This document shows positions 15,776-25,302 of a stretch of 64,000 bases of DNA, in pieces. Where the stretch lies: contig CAVWPS010000002.1 in the NCBI GenBank assembly GCA_963756975.1, positions 2,170,001-2,234,000 on the forward strand. The letters are read 5' to 3'. The notes below the pieces were generated by a model. It made no database searches. It was not told the origin of the DNA and saw nothing but the letters and a program-made list of their open reading frames with translations. A program made the translations under genes and the position numbers. This stretch comes from CAVRQM01 sp963756975 (GTDB lineage: Bacteria; Pseudomonadota; Alphaproteobacteria; Acetobacterales; Acetobacteraceae). The number at the start of each line of letters is the position of its first letter. The stretch's first letter is position 1.

Positions 15776-17632
15776 TTAGGCGAAGGCCAGCCCGGTTGCC
15801 GGCGCGGTGACCGGGACCTGCCAATACAGGCCGCGTGGTCCGGTCGCGATCTCGATCGTGCGCGCGCCGGGGCAATGCAGCGCGGCGTCCCCGTCCGTCC
15901 AGCGCCACGCCTCGTGATGGCCGGCCTCCGTCGCGAACCAGCCCTCGGCGTGTCCGAACGCGTTCGGTCCCGCCGTCACGCCGTCGATCCGAATGTCGGA
16001 CACGGCGATGCCGAGCGCCCGATGGTCGCGCGCGGTCGCCGACATCTCGGCCGGGACGAAGGTGCGCGAGCGCAGGCGGACATCTTTCGCGCCCTCTGGC
16101 AATTCGAACCGCAGCGCGCCGCCGACATTGTCCGGGCGGACCGTGCGGCCGTCCACCAGCAGGCTCACAGCCGGATCGCCGGTTGTCTCGTGGCCGAGGT
16201 CGGCGGCGCGGGCGAGCAGCAGGTCGTGCACGGCGTCGCGCTCGATCCCGCCGGTGACGAGCGGCGCGCACGCGTCGGCCGCCCACACATCCATCGCGCG
16301 CACCGGGTCGAACTGCGGCCAGGCGGAGACGACCGGGCCGGCGTTGGCGAACGCGGCGCGGTTGCCGGTGTCGAGGTAGCTCTCGCACGGCAGGCCCTCG
16401 GCGAGCAGGACGTCGTGCCGCTCGAGCTCGACATGCCAGTAGGTGATCGTGGCGCGGGTCTCACGCACGATCGTGGCCCCGTTCAGCAGGTGGCGCACCG
16501 GGATCAGCACGCCGTCGGCGAACACGGCGTGGTCGGGGGACAGGATCAGGTCGCGGGCGGGCTGGCCGGGGCCGAACGCGCCGGCGCGAACCCGGACCGG
16601 CATGACGGCATCGGGGCGCGGATGGCGGGCGCAATCGACGGTGCGATGGCCCATCCAGACGACCGGGACGAAGGCGTCCTCGCGCGCGAGGCGCACGTAG
16701 TCGCCTTCCCGCAGGTTTTCGACGGGGACCGGGCCGGCTTCGGTCTCGATCCGGGTGCCGGAGGCGAAGCAGGCCTGCTCGGTGATGGTGACCAGGCCGT
16801 TGCCGGTTTCGAACCCGGCGGTCTGGGAGACGAGTGTGCCTGAGCCGGCGACATAAGATGTCCCGCCCTGACCGGCCTGGGTCGACGCCTGGTTCGATCC
16901 AGCATCGCCCCCGGTAAACCCGCCACCGCCACCGCCGCCTGCTCCCGTGCCTTGAACGTAGCTGCTAGCGCCGCCGCCGCCGCCGAAACCTCCCGCGCCC
17001 GATCGCCCATAGGCGATGTTGCCGGTGCCCGCCGCACCCCCGGCGAGTCCCGAAGCGAGACCTTTGCCAGCCTTGCCGGCTTGTTTGTAGCTTCCGTCAC
17101 CGTAGACGTTGCCATTACTCAGGTCGCCGCCACCGCCACCGCCCACGTATGTGGCCAGCGCCCCCCTGACAGCATAGCCGCCATTACCGGATCCCGGGGT
17201 GCCGACGGATCCCGCCCCGCCGCTGTAATAATCGGTCGAGCCGCCGCCGCCGCCAGCAACCTCGAGCAACGTCGTCGATCCGCCGTTGACGAGTTCGACC
17301 CACGTTCCGCCGCCGCCGCCGCCGCCGCCGTATTGATTGGCGCCAGCCGCCTTGCTCGTCGGCATAGCGTTTCCGCCCGCCTGACCCACCGCGATCCTGA
17401 TCGTCTCGCCGGCCGTCAGCGCGAACGTACCGACGATCTGGGCACCCATTCCGCCAGCATCGGTCCCGCCGCCCGCGCGAGAGCTTCCGCCCTGCGCGCC
17501 ATCGGCGGTGATCGTGTACGTGCCGGTCTGGGTGACGGAATAGGAGACGAACGCACCGGATTCTGTAACGGTGGTGGTGCCGCCCGGGGTGATGGGTGTC
17601 GCCGCGGTCGTCGCGAGCAGGGCGTTCTTCAT
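15776..17632 (-). CDS. Glycine-rich (ALK-like) domain protein with Hint domain, copy 2
   Basis: This 618-residue protein has the same layout as copy 1: glycine-rich module (residues 30-280; TYTITADGAQGG, GTFALTAGETIRIAVG, LLEVAGGGGGS), Hint domain from Cys288 (ACFASGTRIETEAGPV), and a post-Hint tail ending near WRWTDGDAAL. The Hint parts of the two copies are nearly identical over long blocks (AEGLPCESYLDTGNRAAFAN), whereas the glycine-rich parts differ in loop length and composition. This points to duplication with faster change or recombination in the N-terminal half. The start is ATG. It is divergent from the sulfotransferase gene, with 140 bases between. Function is unknown; a self-processing surface or secreted protein is the best guess. 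Confidence 0.87.
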   Translation of the reverse strand: MKNALLATTAATPITPGGTTTVTESGAFVSYSVTQTGTYTITADGAQGGSSRAGGGTDAGGMGAQIVGTFALTAGETIRIAVGQAGGNAMPTSKAAGANQYGGGGGGGGTWVELVNGGSTTLLEVAGGGGGSTDYYSGGAGSVGTPGSGNGGYAVRGALATYVGGGGGGDLSNGNVYGDGSYKQAGKAGKGLASGLAGGAAGTGNIAYGRSGAGGFGGGGGASSYVQGTGAGGGGGGGFTGGDAGSNQASTQAGQGGTSYVAGSGTLVSQTAGFETGNGLVTITEQACFASGTRIETEAGPVPVENLREGDYVRLAREDAFVPVVWMGHRTVDCARHPRPDAVMPVRVRAGAFGPGQPARDLILSPDHAVFADGVLIPVRHLLNGATIVRETRATITYWHVELERHDVLLAEGLPCESYLDTGNRAAFANAGPVVSAWPQFDPVRAMDVWAADACAPLVTGGIERDAVHDLLLARAADLGHETTGDPAVSLLVDGRTVRPDNVGGALRFELPEGAKDVRLRSRTFVPAEMSATARDHRALGIAVSDIRIDGVTAGPNAFGHAEGWFATEAGHHEAWRWTDGDAALHCPGARTIEIATGPRGLYWQVPVTAPATGLAFA

Positions 17633-17772
17633 GGCTGGCTCTCCGAATTAGGCTTGTGCGCGGGGCGACTCTCGTCGCCATCTGAACACCAACGTACCGG
17701 ATGCAGCGCCGATTTTCGTGACAACTTGACGACAGGCGGCCATCCCACGCCGGATTGAACGGTTAGCCCGGC

Positions 17773-18624
17773 ATGGCTTCACGCAACGACATCGGAACGA
17801 CGATGGACCTCGACATCCATTTCATCTCTGGCCTGCCACGCGCCGGCTCCACCCTGCTCGCGGCGCTGCTGCGGCAAAACCCACGTCTCACCGCCGGCAT
17901 GACGAGCCCGGTGCGCAGCCTGTACGACGCGATGCTGCGACAGACGAGCCAGCGCAACGAGACGGCGGTCTTCATCGACGACCCGATGCGCGAGCGTCTG
18001 CTGCGCGGCGTGTTCGACGCGGTCTACGCCGAAGTGCCAGCCGGGCACACGATCTTCGACACCAATCGCGGCTGGACCACGCGGCTTGCGTCGCTGACAC
18101 AACTGTTTCCGGCCGCGCGAGTGATCTGTTGCGTCCGCAACCCGGCCTGGGTGATCGACAGCATCGAGAGCCTGATCCGGCGCAATGCGTTCGAGGTGTC
18201 GGGTATTTTCGGCTTCGATCCGGACGGGACGGTGTACAGCCGTGCGGAGGGGTTGTACTCCGCGACAGGAATGGTCGGGTTCGCCTACAACGCGTTGCGC
18301 GAAGCGCTGTTCGGTCCGCATGCCGACCGGATATTGCTGGTCCGCTACGAATCCCTCACCGGCAATCCGCTCGGCACGCTGGCGGCGATCTACCAGTTTA
18401 TCGGGGCCGAGCTGTTCAGCCACGACCCGGAGCATATCGAGCCGTGCTGGGACATGATCGAATTCGATGTCCGGCTCGGCACGCCTGGGTTGCATCACGT
18501 CGGCGGCTCGGTCCGGGCGGTGAAGCGACCGACGATCCTGCCGCCCGATCTGTTCGCCCGCTACGAGCGCGATGCCTTCTGGGACGACCTCGGGCGGTTG
18601 CCGGCCGGCGTCCGGATCGTCTGA
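17773..18624 (+). CDS. Sulfotransferase family protein
   Basis: This 283-residue protein carries the PAPS 5'-phosphosulfate loop near its N-terminus (SGLPRAGSTLLAALL), and a second PAPS-binding stretch in VRYESLTGNPLGTL. These are the marks of the bacterial sulfotransferase_3-like group, which moves a sulfonate group from PAPS to hydroxyls on glycans, lipids or proteins. An alternative ATG at 17803 would remove ten residues before the conserved core. It stands alone on the plus strand between the Hint paralogues and the secretion operon, so its acceptor could be one of their surface products, but this is only position. A larger sulfotransferase is encoded at 40571-42352. Confidence 0.82.
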   Translation: MASRNDIGTTMDLDIHFISGLPRAGSTLLAALLRQNPRLTAGMTSPVRSLYDAMLRQTSQRNETAVFIDDPMRERLLRGVFDAVYAEVPAGHTIFDTNRGWTTRLASLTQLFPAARVICCVRNPAWVIDSIESLIRRNAFEVSGIFGFDPDGTVYSRAEGLYSATGMVGFAYNALREALFGPHADRILLVRYESLTGNPLGTLAAIYQFIGAELFSHDPEHIEPCWDMIEFDVRLGTPGLHHVGGSVRAVKRPTILPPDLFARYERDAFWDDLGRLPAGVRIV

Positions 18625-18688
18625 CAATCGAGACTGGTTTCATCGATCCGTCACATACCCGTGAACAGCCGTCGGCTATGCAGCCCAC

Positions 18689-20461
18689 ATGTCGCCGGCA
18701 GGACAGCAGCATTGCCCCGTTCCGCGAGGGCACACTCCCCCGACACGTCGCGGCGCGTTGCTTGTTTCTGTTTTGTTCTGCATGGCCGGCCCTTTTCCCG
18801 CGCTCGCCAACTCTCCGGCCACGCCGACCGCGATCTCCGGCAACCCCGCCGCTCCCGTGCAGGGCAATCCAGGCACGACCCCCGGCCCGGCGGCGGCCAG
18901 CGGCGGCGCGCTGACCACGGTGAGGCCGGTCAAAGTGCCGGCGCCGCCGGTGGCGACCGCGCCGCCGAGCGCGCCGAAATTCGACTTCAACGAGGTCCAG
19001 GTCCAAGGCGACAGCAAGCTGTCGGAGCGCGAGATCGACGACGCGGTCTACCCGTTCCTCGGGCCGGGCCGCAGCGTGGCCGACGTCGAGAACGCGCGCG
19101 CGGCGCTGGAAAAGGCGTTCGCCGACAAGGGCTACGTCAGCGTCTCGGTGCTCTTGCCCCGCCAGGACGGCCGCGACGGCATCGTCACCATGCGAGTGAT
19201 CGAGCGTCCGATCGGCCGGCTGCGTGTCGTCGGCGCGCAATATGTGGCGCCGAGCGTCATCCGCGAGAATGCGCCGTCGCTGGCACCGGGAACGGTGCCG
19301 CGCCTGCCCGATCTGCAACGCGATATCGTGGCGCTGAACCAGATCCCGGACCGGACCATTACGCCGGCCCTGAAGGAAGGCGCGGCCCCCGACACGGTCG
19401 ACGTCGACCTGAAGGTCGAGGACCATCTGCCGCTGCATGCGTCGCTCGAACTGAACAACCGCCAGAGCCAGAACACCACGCCGCTGCGCCTGTCGGGCAC
19501 GCTGTCGTACGACAATCTGTGGCAGCGCGGCGACGCGGCGACGATCGGGTTCCAGGTGGCGCCGCAGAACACCGCCGACAGCTCGGTCTACACGGCGAGC
19601 TATCTGTTTCGCGTGCCGGACAGTTCGGTGTCGCTGCTGGCCACCTATCTGAAGTCCAACTCCAACGTGTCCACGCTCGGCTCGGTCAACGTCGTCGGCA
19701 AGGGTGACATCGTCGGCGTGCGTGCGCTGGTCCCGCTCGGCAACACCGACACCTTCACCAACTCCGCGTCGCTCGGCTTCGACTACAAGAACCTCACGCA
19801 GAACACCGGCATCGGCGGCCAGTTCACCAACGCGCCGGTCGAATATTATCCGGTCACGCTGTCGTACCAGGCGGGCTGGGTGTCGGGGTCCGCGTCGACG
19901 GATGCGGTCGCCTCGGTCATCTACGGCTTTCGCGGCGTCGGCTCGAACGCGCAGAGCTTCGACAATCAGCGCCTGTTCGCCGAGCGCAACTTCTTCGCCG
20001 TCAAGGCCGACGTGTCGCGGACGCAAGCGCTGCCCTACAACACCGAGGGATACGCGCGCGTGACCGCCCAAGTCTCGCCCGACGCGCTGCTGAGTTCGGA
20101 GCAGTACGGCGTCGGCGGCCTCGACACGGTGCGCGGGTATTACGAGAGCGAGTCGCTCGGCGACCAGGGCGGCTCGGCGCAATTCGAGCTGCGTTCGCCG
20201 CCGCTGGCCCGCTACGTCGGTGCGCCGCTGAACTCGTTGCAGGCGCATGTGTTCGCCGATATCGGCGCGGTGGAGCTGCGGTCCGGCGCGCCCGGGCAGC
20301 GGCCGTTGTCGGCCAACCTCGCCTCGATCGGGGCGGGGCTGCGGTTCAAGGTCTACGACCACATCAACGGCGAAGTGCAGGACGCGATCCCGTTGCGCGA
20401 CGGCCCGATCACGCATGCGGGCGACAACCGCGTGCTGTTCCGACTTTATGGAGATTTCTGA
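18689..20461 (+). CDS. Two-partner secretion outer-membrane transporter, ShlB/FhaC/HecB family (TpsB)
   Basis: The 590-residue product has an N-terminal hydrophobic stretch (LLVSVLFCMAGPFPALA) fitting a signal peptide with cleavage at ALAN. A Pro/Ala linker follows, then a POTRA domain from about residue 95 (FDFNEVQVQGDSKLSEREI) and a second POTRA-like part with VTMRVIERPIGRLRVVGAQY. The C-terminal half is a beta-barrel ending in FRLYGDF with a terminal Phe, and has the conserved LDTVRGY motif of FhaC-type barrels. Such proteins export large beta-helical TpsA exoproteins without ATP. No TpsA gene is in the window. The stop codon is 3 bases before the DUF2341/ExbB gene, placing it first in an eight-gene operon. 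Confidence 0.9.
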   Translation: MSPAGQQHCPVPRGHTPPTRRGALLVSVLFCMAGPFPALANSPATPTAISGNPAAPVQGNPGTTPGPAAASGGALTTVRPVKVPAPPVATAPPSAPKFDFNEVQVQGDSKLSEREIDDAVYPFLGPGRSVADVENARAALEKAFADKGYVSVSVLLPRQDGRDGIVTMRVIERPIGRLRVVGAQYVAPSVIRENAPSLAPGTVPRLPDLQRDIVALNQIPDRTITPALKEGAAPDTVDVDLKVEDHLPLHASLELNNRQSQNTTPLRLSGTLSYDNLWQRGDAATIGFQVAPQNTADSSVYTASYLFRVPDSSVSLLATYLKSNSNVSTLGSVNVVGKGDIVGVRALVPLGNTDTFTNSASLGFDYKNLTQNTGIGGQFTNAPVEYYPVTLSYQAGWVSGSASTDAVASVIYGFRGVGSNAQSFDNQRLFAERNFFAVKADVSRTQALPYNTEGYARVTAQVSPDALLSSEQYGVGGLDTVRGYYESESLGDQGGSAQFELRSPPLARYVGAPLNSLQAHVFADIGAVELRSGAPGQRPLSANLASIGAGLRFKVYDHINGEVQDAIPLRDGPITHAGDNRVLFRLYGDF

Positions 20462-20464
20462 GCG

Positions 20465-22433
20465 ATGGTATTTCGCAACCGGATAGGCGCGGTGCTGCTG
20501 GCCCTCGCGATCGTGCTGCTCGGGCAGTTCGCGACCGCCGGTGCCGCGCGCGCGTGGTGGAACGGCGACTGGCCGTATCGCCAGAAACTCACGGCGGATC
20601 TCGGGCCGAAGGGTGCGAACATCACTCAGCCGGTCGGCAACACGCAGATCCTGGTGCGGCTGCATTCCGGCAACTTCAATTTCAACACGATCAAGGACGA
20701 CGGCTCCGACCTCCGCTTCGTCGCGGCCGACGACAAGACGCCGCTGCATTTTCACATCGCGCGGTTCGACAGCTTGGTCGATCAGGTGGCGCTGGTGTGG
20801 GTCGACATCCCCGACCTCGCGCCGGGTGCCGCGACCGGACTGTATATGTACTGGGGCAACAAGAACGCGACCGCCGGCGGCGATCCGCACGCGACCTACG
20901 ACGCGGATCAGGTGCTGGTCTACCATTTCGGCGACGAGAACGGCCTGCCGAAGGACAGCACGGCGAACGGCATCAACGCGCTGACCGGCGGCAAGCGCGA
21001 CGGGGCCGGGATCACCGGCTTCGCCTTGAAGCTCGACGGCACGCAGCCGGTGCAGTTGCCGCAGTCCGGGCCGCTCGCGATCGCGGCCGGCGGATCGGGC
21101 ACGTGGTCGGCGTGGTTCCGCTACGACGATCCGGCCAGCACGTTCGCGCTGTTCAGCCAGCGCGACGCGGCCAACGGGCTCACGATCGGCGTCGACCACG
21201 GCGTCGTCTATGCCGAGGCCAACATCGCCGGCGCGGTCACCCGTACCGCACCCGGCAAGCCGGTCACGGGCGGATCGTGGCATCTGGCCGCCGTCACGGC
21301 CGACGGTGAAAAACTCTCCGTCACTGTGGACGGCGCGCCGGCGGGCGACGCGGCGGTGGCGTTGCCTGCCATTGCGGGACAGGCGTTGATTGGCGGTGCC
21401 GGCGCCCCCGCCGCGACGCCGGCGTCGCGCGCCCGCGCCCGCGCCCGCACCGGTCGCCGGTGTCGCACCGCCCGCTTCCACCGACGCGGCCGCGCCCGCA
21501 GCCAGTGTGCCGAACTTCGCCGGCCTGCTCGACGAGTTCGAGATCAGCCGCGTCGCGCGTCCGGCCGGGGCACTCGCGCTCGCCTATAACGACCAAGGCC
21601 CGTCGGCGACGCTGCTGACGTTCGACAAGCCGGAGGAGGCGTCCGCACTCGGCAACGGCTTCCTCGCCATCATCCTGAAATCCGTCACCCCCGACGCCTG
21701 GGTCGTGATCGGTATTCTGGCCGTGCTGCTGCTGTTCTCGTGGATCGTCATGATCGGCAAGCAGCTGTACATCGGCTCGCTCGGCCGGGCGAACCGCGTG
21801 TTCCTAAAGGACTTCAACACGGTGGTCGGCTCGGACGAGAGCGGCGGCTTGATTGCGATCAGCGACACCAAGCGGCCGATCCTGCGCCGCTCGCCGCTGT
21901 TCCGCATCTACCGCGTCGGCGCGCACGAGATGGCGGAACGCATTCGCAAGGGCCGCCTCGTTGCCGGTGAGCCGGTACCGTCGCAGTCGCTGACCGCGAT
22001 CAAGACCGCACTCGACACCGTCTACATCCGTGAGAGCCGGAAGCTGAACAACCTGATGGTGGTGCTGACGATCGCGATCGCCGGCGGTCCGTTCATCGGG
22101 CTGCTCGGCACCGTCATCGGCGTGATGATCACGTTCGCCGCGATCGCCGCCGCCGGCGACGTGAACGTCAACGCGATCGCGCCCGGCATTTCAGCCGCGT
22201 TGCTGGCCACCGTCGCGGGCCTCACGGTCGCGATCCCGGCGCTGTTCGGCTACAACTACTTCACCATCCGCATCCGTGACATCGGGCTCGAGATGCAGGT
22301 GTTCATCGAGGAGCTGATCGCGCGCATCGGCGAGGGCGGCAACCCGAACCACATGGCCGCGCGCGGGCGGATGGTCGATCCGGCGCTGCAACCCGTGGCG
22401 ACCGACCTCATGTCGCCGGTCGCGGGGGAATAA
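20465..22433 (+). CDS. MotA/TolQ/ExbB proton channel protein with DUF2341 and LamG ectodomain (frameshifted near 21428)
   Basis: After a signal sequence (VLLALAIVLLGQFATAGAARA) comes a DUF2341 domain (WWNGDWPYRQKLTADLG to GLYMYWGNKNA, about residues 30-145), then a LamG/concanavalin-like domain (LVYHFGDENGLPKDSTANG onward). Homology moves to another frame at 21428; skipping one C there restores an Ala-Pro linker and the LamG end AGLLDEFEISRVARPAG. The C-terminal half is an ExbB channel with TM helices near 411-430 and in GGPFIGLLGTVIGVMITFAAI. The rejoined protein is 655 residues. ExbB works with ExbD as a proton-driven stator for TonB; the large periplasmic lectin-like head is an addition to that fold. 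Neighbours are TpsB and ExbD. Confidence 0.87.
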
Positions 22434-22437
22434 CGCG

Positions 22438-22848
22438 ATGCAGGTCGGAGCCGAGGGCAAGGCGTATGACGACATCAACATCACGCCGATGCTCGATCTC
22501 GCGTACGTGCTGCTGGTCATCTTCATCATCATGACGACCGCGTCGGTATCGGGCGTGAAGGTCGACCTTCCGAAAGGCAGTGCGACCGTCAGCCTCGCCG
22601 TGCCGAAAACCAAGGTCATCAGCATCTCGGCCGCCGGCGACGTGTTCCTCGACACGGTGCCGGTCTCGATGGGCGAGCTGGAGGGCAAGCTTCGCAATGC
22701 CAAGGCGGTCACGCCGGACCTGCCGATCATCATCAAGGGCGATCAGGTGGTTCAGTATCAGAAGGTGATGGAAGTGCTCGATCTGTGCAGCAAGGCCGGC
22801 ATCAGCTCGATCGGTCTGGCCTCGCAGCACGTCAAGGCCGGTAGCTGA
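22438..22848 (+). CDS. exbD: Biopolymer transport protein ExbD/TolR
   Basis: The product is 136 residues, typical for ExbD: a short cytoplasmic N-terminus, one transmembrane helix with the essential Asp (DINITPMLDLAYVLLVIFII), and a periplasmic domain with PDLPIIIKGDQVVQYQKVM. The Asp in PMLD is the proton-carrying residue in this family. It forms the ExbB-ExbD proton channel that energises TonB. It begins 5 bases after the stop of the DUF2341/ExbB gene and ends 3 bases before tonB, so the three motor genes are surely co-transcribed. Confidence 0.94.
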   Translation: MQVGAEGKAYDDINITPMLDLAYVLLVIFIIMTTASVSGVKVDLPKGSATVSLAVPKTKVISISAAGDVFLDTVPVSMGELEGKLRNAKAVTPDLPIIIKGDQVVQYQKVMEVLDLCSKAGISSIGLASQHVKAGS

Positions 22849-22851
22849 TCC

Positions 22852-23568
22852 GTGCCATTTCAGGAAGAACAGCCCGAGGACGGCGACCGGGGTAACGCGG
22901 CGAAGGTCGCGTACATCGTCGGCGGGCTGCTGGTCGCGTGCGGCCTGGGCTACGCGGGCTACTCGCTGCTCGGGCACGAGGCCGCGGCACCGCGTCAGGT
23001 GGTGACGTCGGTAATCAAGATCGCGCTGCCGCCTCCGCCTCCGCCGCCGCCTCCCCCCCCGCCGCCACCACCGCAGGCGACGCCGCCGAAGGAAGACCAG
23101 AAGCTTCAGGAGAAGCCGAAGGAGCAGACGCCGCTGGCACCGCCGAAGCCCCAGGCGTCACCGCCGAAGGCCGCTAATCCCAATCCGGCGCCGCCGGGCA
23201 ATCCGCTGACGGCGGCCGCCGGCAACGGCCCGTCCGCCTACGGGCTCGGGATCGGCAACGGCAGCGGTGATTCGGGCGGCGGCGGGGGCGGCGGGGGCGG
23301 CGGCTGGGGCCTCTACAATTCGGCCATCGCGCAGGCGTTCCAGGCCGCGTTCCGCCGCGACGACCGCACCCGCAACGGCCGTTTCGACTACCGCGCGAAG
23401 GTGTGGACCGCGCCGGGCGGCCAGGTGACGCGCGTCGAGATCGAAAGCCTGTCGGGCGACGCCAGCCGCGCCGACATCGAAGCCGTGCTGGCCAGCGTCT
23501 CGCTTCCTCCGGCTCCGCCCGGGTTTCCGCAACCGACCGTGATCCACGGCGTGGCTCGACCGAGCTGA
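22852..23568 (+). CDS. TonB-like energy transducer
   Basis: This 238-residue protein starts at a GTG at 22852, three bases after exbD. It has one transmembrane helix (VAYIVGGLLVACGLGYAGYSLL), an uninterrupted run of 15 prolines, a Pro/Lys-rich periplasm-spanning segment, a run of glycines, then a C-terminal TonB-type domain (VWTAPGGQVTRVEIESLSGD). The order is that of TonB, which carries force from ExbB-ExbD to an outer-membrane protein. The TM segment lacks an obvious SHLS motif, so coupling may differ from classical TonB. The only candidate outer-membrane partners nearby are TpsB and the porin in this operon; no TonB-dependent receptor gene is seen in the window. Confidence 0.87.
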   Translation: MPFQEEQPEDGDRGNAAKVAYIVGGLLVACGLGYAGYSLLGHEAAAPRQVVTSVIKIALPPPPPPPPPPPPPPPQATPPKEDQKLQEKPKEQTPLAPPKPQASPPKAANPNPAPPGNPLTAAAGNGPSAYGLGIGNGSGDSGGGGGGGGGGWGLYNSAIAQAFQAAFRRDDRTRNGRFDYRAKVWTAPGGQVTRVEIESLSGDASRADIEAVLASVSLPPAPPGFPQPTVIHGVARPS

Positions 23569-23582
23569 TGAGGAGTTTTGGC

Positions 23583-25299
23583 ATGATCCGACCGGCTCTG
23601 CTGGCGGGGGCGCTCGCCCTGGCCGCCATTCCCGCACACGCGCAGGACGATTCCTCGGCGACGGTGAAGCTGATCCAGCTCCTCATCGAGAAGGGGATTC
23701 TCACCAAGGGTCAGGCGACCGACTTGCTGAGCCAGGCACGGACGGAAAGCCGGCCCAAGCCCGCTCGCGCGTCGGGTGGCACGGCCGGCACGCCGATCGT
23801 TGCCGAGCCGCCGCCGTTGCCGGCCGGAACCGTGCGGGTCACGTACGTGCCGCAGAGCGTGCGCGATCAGCTCGCGGCCCAGGTGCGCGACCAGATCTTG
23901 GGCGAGGAGGAGGCGAAGGGTTACGCGTCGCCGAACGCGTTGCCCGAGTGGACCAAGCGCATCACGGTCTACGGCGACCTGCGCGGCCGCCTCGAACGGG
24001 ATTTCGAGGACCGGAACAACTACAACGAGTTCACCGACTTCAACTCGATCAACAACGGCAGCCCGTTCGACAGCACCGCCGCCGTGAACGGCACCGGACC
24101 GAACCCGCCGCTGATCAACACCACCGAGAGCCGCAACCGCATCCGCCTGCGGGCACGGCTCGGCGTGAAGGCGCAGATCGACGACTGGATCGGCGCCGAT
24201 ATCCGGGTCGCGACCGGCGAGAACAACAGCCCGGTGTCGACCAACCAGACGCTCGGCAGCAACTTCGATAAGTATCAGCTCTGGCTCGACCGCGCGTACA
24301 TCATCCTGGACACGCCGCACGAGCTGCTCGGCGCGCCGGACCGCGCGGTGAAAGCGTGGGTCGGGCGCACGCCGAACCCGTTCTGGACGACCGATCTGCA
24401 ATACGCCGCCGACCTCAATTTCGACGGCGTGTCGGTGCAGAGTGCCGCCAACATCAACGGCAACGTCCGGGGCTGGCTCACGGCCGGCGCGTTCCCGGTG
24501 TTCAACACCGACTTCAACTACTCGACGTTGCAGGTGAACAAGTACCCGAGCCACGACAAATACCTGTTCGCGGGTCAGGCCGGCGTCGATCTGAAGATCA
24601 CCCCGGACTACAACGCCAAATTCGCGGTCGGGCTGTTCGATTACGAGAACATCCAGGGCAAATTCTCGAGCCCCTGCGACGTCGATGTTCCCGGCTACGC
24701 CTGCAACACGGACGACACCCGCACGCAGTTCAAGCAAAATGGCAACACGCTGTTCTCGCTGCGGGACAATTTCTCGAATCAGCCGGGGGTCGCGTCCAAC
24801 CCGCAGTATTTCGGCCTCGCGTCCAATTTCGACGTGCTCGACCTGCACGGGCTCGTGCAATGGACGAAATACGCGCCGCTCGACGTGACGGTGGAAGGTG
24901 AGTTCGTGAAGAACCTCGCCTACAATCGGGCGCATGTCCTGAGCCTCGGTCCGGTCAACAACTCCGCCGCGAGCAGCCCCACATCGACGCCGGTCTACAG
25001 CGGGGGCGACACCGGCTATTACGCGAAGATCGAGGTCGGCACGCTGAACGTCGTGAAGGCGAACCAATGGAACGCCTACGTCGCCTACAAATATCTCGAA
25101 ACCGACTCGGTCGTGGATTCGCTGACCGATAGCGATTTCCACCTCGGCGGCACCAACGCGAAGGGCTTCATCGTCGGCGGGAACTACGGCGTCGGGAAGA
25201 ACACCTACTGTCTCGGCGCGCTGGCTGTCGGCCAACGAGGTCAGCGGGCCGCGCTACCGCAACGACGTCGTCCAGCTCGATCTTAACGCGGCGTTCTGA
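23583..25299 (+). CDS. Putative outer-membrane porin (frameshifted near 25209)
   Basis: The ATG at 23583 follows a GAGGAG site and opens a clear signal peptide (MIRPALLAGALALAAIPAHA). A short helical segment (TVKLIQLLIEKGILTKGQA) precedes a long beta-strand-rich region with alternating aromatic residues, as in the putative-porin (Porin_5-like) family. Near the end, GKNTY changes frame; skipping T at 25209 gives VSARWLSANEVSGPRYRND and the barrel ending LDLNAAF with terminal Phe, as outer-membrane insertion signals require. The rejoined protein is 571 residues. It lies in the TpsB-ExbBD-TonB operon and may be the pore energised or stabilised by that motor. Its solute is unknown. Confidence 0.83.
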
Positions 25300-25302
25300 A
25301 CC

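Noticed and set aside
14980..17340. Repeated glycine-coding triplets as a CRISPR or satellite array
   Set aside because: The runs are irregular GGC-type codons within two long conserved genes, without equal spacers or palindromic repeats.
23027..23075. Poly-proline codon run as a non-coding microsatellite
   Set aside because: It lies in frame in a TonB-type protein, where a stiff proline-rich span is expected.
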